A stretch of DNA of 64,000 nt from MED660 sp002691025 (GTDB lineage: Bacteria; Myxococcota_A; UBA9160; UBA4427): positions 3,217 to 67,216 of the forward strand of contig NHDZ02000031.1 of the NCBI GenBank assembly GCA_002170485.2, written 5' to 3'. The number at the start of each line of letters is the position of its first letter. Positions within the stretch are counted from its first letter, which is position 1. Positions 26,566 through 34,748 of this stretch are shown here, piece after piece. The notes under the pieces were generated by a model. It saw nothing but the letters and a program-made list of their open reading frames with translations, did not search any database and was not told the DNA's origin. The translations under genes were made by a program, and so were the position numbers.

Positions 26566-27078
26566 TCAGCGCACCACACCCGCTGCTTGCAGGGCCTCTC
26601 GAAGGCCTTCAACCCGTTTTCGATTTGCACCGAAATCCGAATAGCCGACCCGCGAAGCCGATCGGACTGCAATCAGGCCCTGATCGGACCGTAACTGAAG
26701 CTCCACATCATCCACGAAGCGGAAAAAGGCAGACCGGCATTCGAAGCGAGCCATATGGGACCCTTCGGCCACAACCGTGGTCCTGGGCCACTCGGCCATG
26801 ATCTGCATCGCCGTAGACCACGCCTTTTCTGGACTGCCCTCAATCACAAAGGGAGCGACATGCTGGCTGCCCTCAGGTGCATCACTGCTCACGCAGTTGG
26901 GAGAAGAAGGGCACGGCGGAAGTTGCGCCGGGGCGCCCTCTCCTCCGGCTCCATCGGCAGGACGATTCGTTGTCATAGCGAAGAAAGCTAGCACGAGAAC
27001 CGGGACCCACCGCTGAGAGAGGGGTCCAAAGCGCGCAAAAAACCGGATCGGACGCAGCCTATACGCACTCTTCACCAT
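26566..27078 (-). CDS. DUF1499 family exported protein
   Basis: A 170-residue protein with a hydrophobic N terminus (VPVLVLAFFAM) and the DUF1499 signature CPSSPNCVSSDA near residue 55. Later blocks are EWPRTTVVAEGSHMARFECRS and FRFVDDVELQLR. Members are exported or membrane-bound proteins of unknown role. The next minus-strand gene begins 61 bases after its stop. Confidence 0.78.
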   Translation of the reverse strand: MVKSAYRLRPIRFFARFGPLSQRWVPVLVLAFFAMTTNRPADGAGGEGAPAQLPPCPSSPNCVSSDAPEGSQHVAPFVIEGSPEKAWSTAMQIMAEWPRTTVVAEGSHMARFECRSAFFRFVDDVELQLRSDQGLIAVRSASRVGYSDFGANRKRVEGLREALQAAGVVR

Positions 27079-27393
27079 CGCCCCCGATCCAAAAACAATC
27101 TGTTTGTTGTCATGAAAGCCAGTTTACCACTTCGCAACCTGGACGCGGCCCCGCTCCCAGGACCTCGCCGTTGCCGTGAGGAATCGACCTGCCGCCGACA
27201 GGAGCCTTCCCAACAAGCAAGACCGGTACCTGACTTGAATGCACTGCTCCGTCATCTAGAGTTCTCAAGGTCGAAGCCTTGTCTCGCAAGAAGGCCCAGA
27301 CCCCAGCTGCAGGAGGCGCAGAAACCGAATGGAAGATTCAAGCCAACGGAATTCCAACTCTGACCAGATGCGATGCAAAGAGAGGAGGACACC
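27079..27393. other. intergenic region between divergent genes
   Basis: This 315-base gap separates the DUF1499 gene from the plus-strand SnoaL-like gene. A plus-strand frame at 27112-27363 has basic, proline-rich composition without domain or ribosome site and is judged spurious. AGGAGG at 27383-27388 is the ribosome site of the next gene. Confidence 0.35.
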
Positions 27394-27825
27394 TTGACCG
27401 CGTGGAATCGAAGTGAAGTCGAAGAAGCCTGGCAACATTTCGTCGAAGTCGGCGACAGCGGCGATTGGTCGAGGTGGGCCGATCTCCATACAGAGGATGG
27501 TCTCTGGGTCGAACATCACCTTGGTGTCTTTGAAGGCCGCGAAGCGATCCGGGACGCCATCATCCGCGTCATGAAACCCGTTCCCATGATGCAGTTTCCC
27601 GTAGCCTGGCACGCCATCGATCAGGGCCGAGTCGTCTATTACCCATGGCAGGTCTTTCCCGACCCTAAAGAGAGTGGCGAAATCTATCGATTCGGATGTG
27701 TCACGATCATCGACTACGCCGGAAACGGTCTCTGGTCACGACAAGAAGACCTGTACAACCCCAACGAGGCCGATGAGGTGGTTCGCCGTTGGCTCGCCGC
27801 CGGCGGAAAGCTTGCTGGGAAGTAG
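27394..27825 (+). CDS. SnoaL-like (NTF2-fold) protein
   Basis: A 143-residue protein. AGGAGG at 27383-27388 lies inside the longest open frame and is correctly spaced for TTG at 27394, so this start is preferred over ATG 27373. The sequence (EAWQHFVEVGDSGDWSRWADLHTEDGLWVEHHLGVFEGREAIRDAI, given here in overview) is a typical SnoaL-type polyketide-cyclase-like fold with a potential catalytic pocket of His and Asp residues. Substrate unknown. It is the only plus-strand gene between 24.4 and 36.3 kb. Confidence 0.72.
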   Translation: MTAWNRSEVEEAWQHFVEVGDSGDWSRWADLHTEDGLWVEHHLGVFEGREAIRDAIIRVMKPVPMMQFPVAWHAIDQGRVVYYPWQVFPDPKESGEIYRFGCVTIIDYAGNGLWSRQEDLYNPNEADEVVRRWLAAGGKLAGK

Positions 27826-27927
27826 CGCGGGGCAGATCATCGAGTGAGGTCGCGGGACCCGCCTTGAACAAAGGCAGGCACTTCTTCGCGCACCGGAACC
27901 CTCAAGCTGTCCGGCATGTCCACGCGC

Positions 27928-28425
27928 TCAATCAACCACCTGGCTCAGGGCCTGGATCGCTTGCCGCAGGCTATCTCGATCCAGGGTGCTGACATCCAGC
28001 GCCAGAAGGCCTTCGACCCTCTTCCTGAGTACGCCGTAGACCCGAACAAAAGCCTCGTGCTGAGCGGCTTCACCGCCCTGGAAAGAAGCTGGATCTTCTA
28101 CCCCCCAGTGGACCGCCATGGGTCCCCCCGGCCAGACGGGGCAACTCTCATTCCGAGCGTTGTCACAGACCGTCACAACCAGGTCGAGATCAGGAGCCCC
28201 CGCAACCGCGAATTCATCCCAACTCTTGCTTCGGAGCCCGCTTGCGGGATGGCCCTGCTCGGCCAGGACCTGAAGAGCCATGGGGTGAGGAGAGCCTGTC
28301 GGGTGACTCCCCGCGCTGTATGCGATGTAACGACCCGCACCCAGATCGGAGAGAGTCGCTTCGGCCATGATGCTGCGGGCTGAGTTCCCAGTACAGAGGA
28401 AGAGAACACGGGAAGAGGAAACCAT
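27928..28425 (-). CDS. arsC: ArsC-type arsenate reductase / low-molecular-weight phosphatase family
   Basis: A 165-residue protein with the P-loop CTGNSARS (CX5R) at residues 11-18. The sequence YSAGSHPTGSPHPMALQVLAEQG is typical of thioredoxin-linked ArsC and LMW protein tyrosine phosphatase-like proteins. VCDNARNESCPVWPG carries the additional cysteine of the ArsC relay. It probably reduces arsenate to arsenite. No ArsR, ArsB or ACR3 gene adjoins it. A holin-like membrane protein follows on the same strand upstream. Confidence 0.82.
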   Translation of the reverse strand: MVSSSRVLFLCTGNSARSIMAEATLSDLGAGRYIAYSAGSHPTGSPHPMALQVLAEQGHPASGLRSKSWDEFAVAGAPDLDLVVTVCDNARNESCPVWPGGPMAVHWGVEDPASFQGGEAAQHEAFVRVYGVLRKRVEGLLALDVSTLDRDSLRQAIQALSQVVD

Positions 28426-28500
28426 TTTTCTTCTTTCATGATCCTGTGTGGAATTGGAAGGCAGGACCCGGAATCACTCCCAGCGCCACCGGTGAAACCT

Positions 28501-28851
28501 TCAGACAATGGGCCCGAAGAGAAAGGTCACCGCCACATTCAAGATGCAGAGCACGACACTTCCCACCAAGGCTGCCCCGAATCCCCTGACCTGGATCCCA
28601 GGGACGAGACTGGCCGACAACCAGAGCATCAACGCATTCACGACAAACAGGAAGAGTCCAAGGGTGATGACCGTCAGAGGGAGAGTCAGGACCACCATCA
28701 GGGGCCGGATCAGGCCGTTCACCAACCCCAACACAAGAGCTCCGATGAACGCAGAGCCCCATCCCTCGACTTCGATTCCGCTCACGAGATTGGCCACGAT
28801 CAAGATCAAGGCCGCAGTCACGATCAGATGGACGAACAATTCTACAAGCAT
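28501..28851 (-). CDS. phage-holin-4-like (YvlD-type) membrane protein
   Basis: A 116-residue protein with four hydrophobic helices. The first segments LVSGIEVEGWGSAFIGALVLGLVN and the repeated-like LVPGIQVRGFGAALVGSVVLCILN are characteristic of the YvlD/phage holin 4_2 family of bacterial inner-membrane proteins. Despite the name, chromosomal copies are not evidence of a phage. It is 75 bases upstream of the arsC-like gene on the same strand. Confidence 0.8.
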   Translation of the reverse strand: MLVELFVHLIVTAALILIVANLVSGIEVEGWGSAFIGALVLGLVNGLIRPLMVVLTLPLTVITLGLFLFVVNALMLWLSASLVPGIQVRGFGAALVGSVVLCILNVAVTFLFGPIV

Positions 28852-28964
28852 GCTTCAATCTCCCAGGTTCAATAGGTTCATATTCCGATCGGGCACGTGC
28901 TTTATGACTGGAGCCAAGGCCTTGACCAGATCGCTTCATCCAGAACGAAAAGCGCTTTTACGGG

Positions 28965-30254
28965 CTACTGCCCTTTCTTCGACGGCTCAAGATGGATGAG
29001 AGGCTCCCACTCGGTCCACTTCTTTTCGGGTTTCCGATAAAGCGGGAAATTCGTTCCCGCCTCAACCTTTTCCCCGGGTAGATCAGGCGTTGCGAAAGAA
29101 ACCGAGCCTTCCAGCAACGACTCGATGGAAGAAACATGGATATGGACCCCCGTAAAACCGATATCTGCGGAAATCCCACTCGAATTCCAGAACCGGCTCC
29201 CTTCCCGGACCAGCGGTTCGAACCGCGGGAAGATCTGGAGTTCGATCCCGATCATGCGCGAATCATCATGCAGACGATGACGAAGAACCCGGCCCACTTT
29301 CTCACCTCGGTAGAGAACAGGGTCATCCGCCTTGATGAAGCCTCTTGAGTGGGCTTCAAGGAAGACGTGAAGCCCTCGACTTTCACGATACTTCTTCATG
29401 GCTTGCTCACGGTTCTTATAGAGAGAGAAGCTGCTTCCATCCTTCGCAGGCTTGCCCGATGTTCCGGGCGTGGCAAAGCCGAGTCCACCGACGATCAGCG
29501 ATTCCATCGAATCCAGATCCAACTTGATCCCGCTGAGCGAAGCCGAGACATGGAGGCCGCTCGCATTCCAGAAAAGCGTGTTGTCGAAAATCATATGCGA
29601 AAACTCTTCTTCGATGAACACTTCGGCCACTACATTCTCGCCCGTGGAATCGAAGTTCAGTGATGAGATCCGTCCCACATTGATGCCTTCTCGGATTACC
29701 GGGGCACCATAATGGAGGCCTGCCGTGAAACCATCCACGTTGATGCTGAGGCGCAGTCCCTTCTCGACGCTGAGATTGACGGGCGGATTCCTCTGACCCG
29801 TGAAACGATTCTCCGGTTTCCCGCCCAGTGGGCCGGGGTCCACACCAATATACGCGCCAGACACCAGTGTCATCACACCGCTGATTCCTTGCGGACCGAA
29901 GCTCGCGTGCTCGATCCAGAAGCGGGTGCCCTCTGCCCGAAAGGCTTCACCTCCCCGGTTCAGCGTGGCCGTCACGATCACATCAGCCAGATCGGCGCTC
30001 ACCTTTACATCCTGAACCACGCCCACGACCACATCCCGGAAACGAAGCGTGGTCTTTCCTGCCTGAATACCCTCCGCGTCGTTGAACTGGATGTGGATCG
30101 TGGCCCCCTGCTGCATGAAACTCTGCCAGAACAGGAAGCCGGCCACGACGGCTGCCGCCACGGGGATCAACCAGATCGGCGAAATTCGTCGCCGGGTTTC
30201 GACCACCGCTTCAGGCAGATCCTCATCAGACCCTCGATTGTCTTCCGATGTCAT
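28965..30254 (-). CDS. pqiB: PqiB/LetB-like MCE protein
   Basis: A 429-residue protein with one N-terminal transmembrane helix (residues about 25-45, ISPIWLIPVAAAVVAGFLFW). Three MCE modules follow, each with the pattern GxxTLRFRDVxVGxVxxV: near 65-135 (GKTTLRFRDVVVGVV), 180-260 (GAPVIREGINVGRI) and 305-390 (DDPVLYRGEKVGRV). PqiB in E. coli also has three MCE domains but is longer. These proteins form periplasmic tunnels for lipid transport between inner and outer membrane. The gene overlaps the upstream pqiA-like gene by four bases. No outer-membrane lipoprotein (PqiC) follows. Confidence 0.87.
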   Translation of the reverse strand: MTSEDNRGSDEDLPEAVVETRRRISPIWLIPVAAAVVAGFLFWQSFMQQGATIHIQFNDAEGIQAGKTTLRFRDVVVGVVQDVKVSADLADVIVTATLNRGGEAFRAEGTRFWIEHASFGPQGISGVMTLVSGAYIGVDPGPLGGKPENRFTGQRNPPVNLSVEKGLRLSINVDGFTAGLHYGAPVIREGINVGRISSLNFDSTGENVVAEVFIEEEFSHMIFDNTLFWNASGLHVSASLSGIKLDLDSMESLIVGGLGFATPGTSGKPAKDGSSFSLYKNREQAMKKYRESRGLHVFLEAHSRGFIKADDPVLYRGEKVGRVLRHRLHDDSRMIGIELQIFPRFEPLVREGSRFWNSSGISADIGFTGVHIHVSSIESLLEGSVSFATPDLPGEKVEAGTNFPLYRKPEKKWTEWEPLIHLEPSKKGQ

Positions 30255-30877
30255 AACTGCTTCTCCATTTCATCCCAGATCGACCGGGGATCAAAACTTT
30301 CTGCGGCGATCAACGTCAACACCACGACAAGACCAAAACAGGTCGCACCGGGACCCGGTTCAATCGTGGCCACCTGCCCGAGCGACACCAATGCGATCAT
30401 CAAGGAAACCACGAACACATCGATCATGGACCATCTCCCGATGGACCGGATGATCCTGTAAAGCCGGGCCCGTACCCTCGGCGACTTCTGGGAGTGCCGT
30501 TGGACACTGAGAAGCAGGAAAATCAGTCCGAGTATCTTGAGCAGGGGAACCAGGATACTCGCAAAGAAGATGATGATTGCGACTCCCCACATCCCGGATG
30601 AAAAAAGCTGATGGATGCCGGCCAGAATCGTGGACGACTCATGTTGTGCCAGGATCTTGATGTTGAGAAAAGGGTAGGCGTTGGCGGGCACGTAGAGGAG
30701 ACCCGCCGAGATCACGAGCGCCCAGGTATGGGAGAGGCTTCCCGGCTTGCGCCTGGAAATCTCCGCGTGACACCGCGGACAAAGAATGCGTGAGCGACGA
30801 TCTTCTCTAGAAGCCGCAACACGAGAACTCTGCGAACACTCAAGGCAGGTCCAGACCTCCTGGGGAGCCGCGCTCAT
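30251..30877 (-). CDS. PqiA-like integral membrane protein (second half-protein)
   Basis: A 208-residue protein with a zinc-ribbon-like start (CLECSQ...CPRCHAEI, residues 11-37). Four transmembrane segments follow, carrying the PqiA signature (YPFLNIKI, later RWSMIDVFVVSLMIALVSLG). In E. coli, PqiA and LetA fuse two such domains in one chain; here each is a separate gene. It overlaps its neighbours by four bases on both sides (upstream half-protein and pqiB), so the three are a tightly coupled operon. PqiA is thought to supply lipid to the MCE tunnel. Confidence 0.85.
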   Translation of the reverse strand: MSAAPQEVWTCLECSQSSRVAASREDRRSRILCPRCHAEISRRKPGSLSHTWALVISAGLLYVPANAYPFLNIKILAQHESSTILAGIHQLFSSGMWGVAIIIFFASILVPLLKILGLIFLLLSVQRHSQKSPRVRARLYRIIRSIGRWSMIDVFVVSLMIALVSLGQVATIEPGPGATCFGLVVVLTLIAAESFDPRSIWDEMEKQL

Positions 30878-31476
30878 TCAGAATCTCCCCACAGGTCGAA
30901 AAGAACGTCGGCGTCCGTCGAGGCGGTGATGGAAATCCAGGTCACCACCATGGCCGCCAAGGCATAAAGGCCGGGGCCTGCACTCAAGGTTGCCAATTGA
31001 CCGATCTTGACCGCCGCCACCAGGACACCGATCAGATAGATGCCCGGCATGGCCCAATTGCCAAACCAGTCAATCAGGCGGATTCCATAGGCGAGCCAAC
31101 GGCCCCGGAATCCGAGATCGAGGCCGATGACCGTCGCCGCAATCAGCGAAAGGTGGAAAAGGGGCATCACGATGCCCGTCATCAAGACCAGAACCGACAA
31201 GAAACGGAACTTCTCTTCCCACAACATGAAGCTTCCGCTCCAGAGGAAGGCGACGGTCGTCCCGCCCTTGAACTCAAAAGTCAGGAAGGGCATGGCATTT
31301 GCTGTGGCCCAGAGAATCAGGGCCGCAATCGACCAGGCCGAGAGTGTGTCGAGTGAGTGAGGCCGCAGTCTCTTCAGCACTGCGCCGCAACGGGAGCAGC
31401 GCAGCATCCAGCCCGCCTCGTCCAGGGGCATCCTCTGCTTGAGCTCACAGTCTCGACAAATTATGACATCGGACAC
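30874..31476 (-). CDS. PqiA-like integral membrane protein (first half-protein)
   Basis: A 200-residue protein, taken from GTG at 31476 because GAGGGAGA lies just upstream; an earlier GTG at 31503 is possible. Cysteine pairs CRDC and CSRCG at the N terminus form a ribbon. Four transmembrane helices follow with NAMPFLTFEF (the conserved PF turn) and a late WAMPGIYLIGVLVAAVKIG. It is the first of the three-gene pqiA-pqiA-pqiB set and should pair with the second half-protein as a heterodimer equivalent to the fused PqiA; this pairing is inferred. Confidence 0.82.
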   Translation of the reverse strand: MSDVIICRDCELKQRMPLDEAGWMLRCSRCGAVLKRLRPHSLDTLSAWSIAALILWATANAMPFLTFEFKGGTTVAFLWSGSFMLWEEKFRFLSVLVLMTGIVMPLFHLSLIAATVIGLDLGFRGRWLAYGIRLIDWFGNWAMPGIYLIGVLVAAVKIGQLATLSAGPGLYALAAMVVTWISITASTDADVLFDLWGDSE

Positions 31477-31605
31477 GCTCTCTCCCTCGGGCCGACTCTG
31501 CACCCGCCCCGGAGATCAGGAGGACTCGGCCTCCCCTGCTCTCTTACCAGAACCGAGACGGAGTAGACGGTAGCTCCCCGCATGGCGTCGGGGCACCCCA
31601 AGAGC

Positions 31606-32565
31606 TCAAAGCGCCTCCAGCCAACGGAGAATCGCAGAAGCCAGCTCGGGTCCCGCATCCTCTTGAATAAAGTGCCCCGCCTCGTCGATCACACCGTGCG
31701 GTTGGCCTGCGGCTCCCGGTACACGCTCCTGAAAGATCTCTTCCCAGCCCGCTGTGCTGGGATCCGAATCCGCAAAAAGAGTCAAAAAGGGCCTTTGGAA
31801 TTCCGCAAGAGCCTTCCAGGTATTCCGATTGATCAAAGACCCCGGATCGTTGGGTGTGATCGGAATCAGAGCCGGAAATTGCCGTATTCCCGCCTTGTGA
31901 CTTTCATCGGGAAAGGGAGCGTCATAGGCGGCCAGGACCTCAGCCGGTATGGGTCGAACCGTGGTCCCCGCAATCGACGGGCTCGCCTCGAATTCGCTGG
32001 CTCTTTGCGAATGGAGGATCCAGGCAAGAAGCCCCTCGGCTACACAGACGTCTCCTGTACCCGAAGCATGATTGGACCAGGCCGTCCGACCTTCCAACTC
32101 AGCCTCCGCGGTGTGAAGCATGGTGTTGGCGGCCACGACCCGGGAAAATCGATGGGGTTCGCTGGCCAGAACGCCAAGACCGATCGGCCCTCCCCAATCC
32201 TGGACGATCAGGGTGATGTCAGCCAGCGACAAGGAAAGAATGAAGGCCTGCATCGCCTCCACATGCGCCTCAAATGAATACACGGTCTTGTCCGTGGGCT
32301 TGTCGGAACGACCGAAACCAATGTGATCCGGAGCCACAACCCGAAAGCCCGCCTCCACGAAAAGTGGAATCATCTTCCGATACAGGTACGACCAGGTCGG
32401 CTCCCCGTGGAGCATCAAGACCGTCGGAGCGTCTTCAGGGCCCTCGTCCACGTAGTGCATACGCAGGGAAGAGAAGGTGGAAAAGGGTACGTCCACGTAG
32501 TGCGGCGCGAACGGATAGTCGGGCAGGTCTTCAAACCTGTCCTCGGGCGTGCGAACAAATTCCAT
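31606..32565 (-). CDS. dhmA: haloalkane dehalogenase (DhlA/DhmA-like)
   Basis: A 319-residue alpha/beta hydrolase starting MEFVRTPEDRFEDLPDYPF, matching subfamily I haloalkane dehalogenases. HGEPTWSYLYRKM contains the halide-binding Trp and the oxyanion Glu. VQDWGGPIG carries the nucleophile Asp followed by the second halide-stabilising Trp. The late LFADSDPSTAGW region provides the acid and DEAGHFIQED the catalytic His. It would hydrolyse a carbon-halogen bond to an alcohol and halide in the cytoplasm. Substrate range cannot be predicted. A short frame ends six bases before its ATG. Confidence 0.84.
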   Translation of the reverse strand: MEFVRTPEDRFEDLPDYPFAPHYVDVPFSTFSSLRMHYVDEGPEDAPTVLMLHGEPTWSYLYRKMIPLFVEAGFRVVAPDHIGFGRSDKPTDKTVYSFEAHVEAMQAFILSLSLADITLIVQDWGGPIGLGVLASEPHRFSRVVAANTMLHTAEAELEGRTAWSNHASGTGDVCVAEGLLAWILHSQRASEFEASPSIAGTTVRPIPAEVLAAYDAPFPDESHKAGIRQFPALIPITPNDPGSLINRNTWKALAEFQRPFLTLFADSDPSTAGWEEIFQERVPGAAGQPHGVIDEAGHFIQEDAGPELASAILRWLEAL

Positions 32566-32571
32566 GGGTCT

Positions 32572-32670
32572 CTACCCTGCCACACCTCGCGAAAGGGTGA
32601 TGACAAGATAGAACAGTGCAATCACACACAGCACGACAAGGACGAACCGGACGGGAGAACTCAAGGTCAT
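32572..32670 (-). CDS. putative 32-residue membrane peptide upstream of the dehalogenase gene
   Basis: The minus strand reads ATG at 32670 to TAG at 32572, giving a peptide starting MTLSSPVRFVLVVLCVIALF and ending SRGVAG: a single hydrophobic helix with a positively charged flank on each side. CCAGGAGGAA directly precedes the ATG; the spacing to AGGAGG is short (two bases). The stop is six bases before the dehalogenase ATG, so it is in position to be cotranslated or to act as a leader. Small size means it may also be chance. Confidence 0.5.
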   Translation of the reverse strand: MTLSSPVRFVLVVLCVIALFYLVITLSRGVAG

Positions 32671-32718
32671 TTCCTCCTGGAGGACGAGTAAGGTGAATAC
32701 GATGGATGATTGGAATTG

Positions 32719-33174
32719 CTACTCGGAAAACCGTTCAAGAACCACGACAGGAATTTCACGGGATCCCGCATTTTCCTGATAGTCATTATAGGGGGAATAG
32801 ATTTGAGCCATCTCCTCCCAGAGAGAAGATCGCTCGTCGCCATGGCTCGTCCGAGCGCGCGCTCGAAATTTATCTCTCGCCACCTGAACCCCGACTTCGG
32901 GTTCCGCGGCCAGATTCAGATACCAGGCCGGGTGAAGAGGGGCTCCGCCCTTGGAGGCCACCACCACGTAGTCATCTCCATGACGGCCGTAGATGAGAGG
33001 AAGAATCCGAGAGCGGCCAGAATGTCGACCTTGGGTGGTCAGCAGCAGCGTGGGAAGAGGATCGAGCCCAGGGGCCTGCCACATATGACCTTCTCGACCG
33101 TCGGTCTCGAGATACAGCTTCAGATGGCTCTTGATGAACTCAGGCAGGCCCTCCGGCAGATCGAGCTTGCTCAT
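32719..33174 (-). CDS. DDN-type deazaflavin (F420)-dependent nitroreductase family protein
   Basis: A 151-residue protein from ATG at 33174, eight bases after AAGGA. LPTLLLTTQGRHSGRSRILPLIYG followed by YVVVASKGGAPLHPAWYLNLAAEPEV is the signature of the split-barrel DDN family, which uses coenzyme F420H2 to reduce enones, quinones or nitro compounds. F420 use is family knowledge, not proved here, but an LLM-type F420 enzyme is also present at 45.6 kb. Substrate unknown. Confidence 0.85.
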   Translation of the reverse strand: MSKLDLPEGLPEFIKSHLKLYLETDGREGHMWQAPGLDPLPTLLLTTQGRHSGRSRILPLIYGRHGDDYVVVASKGGAPLHPAWYLNLAAEPEVGVQVARDKFRARARTSHGDERSSLWEEMAQIYSPYNDYQENAGSREIPVVVLERFSE

Positions 33175-33305
33175 GAATGATTCCTTTCTCTCTGGGGTCG
33201 CTGGAAAATCATCAGGACTCCACACGCAAGCTCTACAGTACCGCGCTCAGACCCCGTTCGGCCAGATGCAGTCAAAGCCCGTAGCAGGAGGACCCGGGAG
33301 CAACA

Positions 33306-34673
33306 CTAGAGCCTATCCAGCACCGACTCCATCCAACGACTCGGAACCCCGCCGGCCGCTTCCTGCTTGTCCAATCGGTCCATGGCGGTTCGCGCGGCCG
33401 TGATACCCATCCAACGGAGCGGCTCCGGCTCCCACTGGGAAAAACCCTTGCCCACCCAGGGCAACCGAACGCGATCCGTCTCTTGACCGGAAAGGAGGTC
33501 CGCCAGGGTTCGTCCCATCAGGTTCGAGGCCCCCACCCCTTCACCCAGATATCCACCCGCCATGGCGATACGGGTTTCTCGATCGGCGGACAAAGCCGGA
33601 GTACGGTCGCGCGGCAGACCCAGGGGACCGCCCCATCGGTGCGTGATCTCAACATCCCGAAGCAAAGGCAGCAAACTGATCAAGGATTCGCGTACCTGCT
33701 CGAAAATCGGATCCGTGGGCGAGAATCGCTCTCGAACCCCGGAGCCGTAGTAGTAGAGGCCGCGAGATCCATACGCGATACGACCATCGGCCGTGCGTTG
33801 ACCGTAGGTCGCAATGAGCTCAGGGCCCGCAAAGGTTTCCCGCTCCCCAAGGCCGATCTCCTCCCAGAGATCCGCCGACAAGGGCTCTGTCGCCACCATC
33901 ATCGAATGAATGGGGGCCATCCGCCGCTTGTATCCGGGGATCTGGGCCGTGTAGGCTTCGGTGGCGAGTACAACCCAATCCGCCTGGATTCGACCCTGAT
34001 CCGTTTCCACCTCACCCGGTCGGATCTGTCGCACAGCCGAATTCTCGAAAATGCGCCCACCGCGTGACTCCACGACCCGGGCCAAGCCCCGAACCAGGCG
34101 AGCCGGGTGGATGGCGGCCACATGGGGGCTGTATAGAGCGCCCAGTCCACCGGAAACCCGAAGTCTTTCATTCAGCTCTGACTCCGACAACCACTGGTAG
34201 TCGTCCGGACTGAATCCCCAGTCTGTCATCTGGGCCACGTGCGCGATTTGCTCTTCTTTCTGTTTCTCCACGCGCGCCACTTGAAGGGTCCCCCCCTTCT
34301 TGAAATGGCAATCGATCCCCTCGCGCTCACAGACGCGTTCGACTTCATCCACGCAATCAAAGAGAGCGCGGCTGAGCGCCATACCGCCCTCGCGCGTTTC
34401 AGGGTCCGCCAGGAGTGGTTCCACACCCTCGGCCATTCCCATGCACCACCCCCCATTGCGACCGGAGGCTCCGATTCCCGCGATTCCCGCTTCGCACAGA
34501 GCGACCCGCAGGCCCGGTTCATGCTCGAGCAGGTAATAGGCCGTCCAAAGCCCCGTATACCCCGCCCCGACGATGACCACGTCGGCCTCTTCCAGACCCT
34601 CAAGAGCCGGACGCAACGCCAGATCCTCATCCAAGGTCGACAGCCAGAAACTTTCCGAACGAAAATCTCGCAA
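33306..34673 (-). CDS. FAD-dependent amine/amino-acid oxidase (DAO family, PuuB-like)
   Basis: A 455-residue flavoprotein. The Rossmann motif VVIVGAGYTGLWTAYYL occupies residues 32-48, with GASGRNGGW near 70 as in PuuB/OrdL-type oxidoreductases. VVLATEAYTAQIPG and a C-terminal GGPLGLPRDRTPAL...AGGYLGEGVGASNLMGR complete the FAD fold. Such enzymes oxidise N-methyl or N-alkyl amino compounds, for example gamma-glutamylputrescine. It has no aldehyde dehydrogenase or glutamine-synthetase-like partner nearby, so the substrate is open. Confidence 0.83.
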   Translation of the reverse strand: MRDFRSESFWLSTLDEDLALRPALEGLEEADVVIVGAGYTGLWTAYYLLEHEPGLRVALCEAGIAGIGASGRNGGWCMGMAEGVEPLLADPETREGGMALSRALFDCVDEVERVCEREGIDCHFKKGGTLQVARVEKQKEEQIAHVAQMTDWGFSPDDYQWLSESELNERLRVSGGLGALYSPHVAAIHPARLVRGLARVVESRGGRIFENSAVRQIRPGEVETDQGRIQADWVVLATEAYTAQIPGYKRRMAPIHSMMVATEPLSADLWEEIGLGERETFAGPELIATYGQRTADGRIAYGSRGLYYYGSGVRERFSPTDPIFEQVRESLISLLPLLRDVEITHRWGGPLGLPRDRTPALSADRETRIAMAGGYLGEGVGASNLMGRTLADLLSGQETDRVRLPWVGKGFSQWEPEPLRWMGITAARTAMDRLDKQEAAGGVPSRWMESVLDRL

Positions 34674-34748
34674 CGTTCTCTCCGCCCTATCCGTGGGAAC
34701 GGCCTGGGTCCAGATCCAGTGCTCCTACACTGCTGGAACGCGTACCGA

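Noticed and set aside
25177..28425. Aquaporin plus ArsC as an arsenic resistance unit (AqpS-like)
   Set aside because: The two genes are separated by two unrelated minus-strand genes and a plus-strand gene, and no ArsR or arsenite exporter is present.
28501..28851. Holin-like protein as evidence for a prophage
   Set aside because: This family is widespread as an ordinary chromosomal membrane protein, and no integrase, capsid, lysis or attachment site is nearby.
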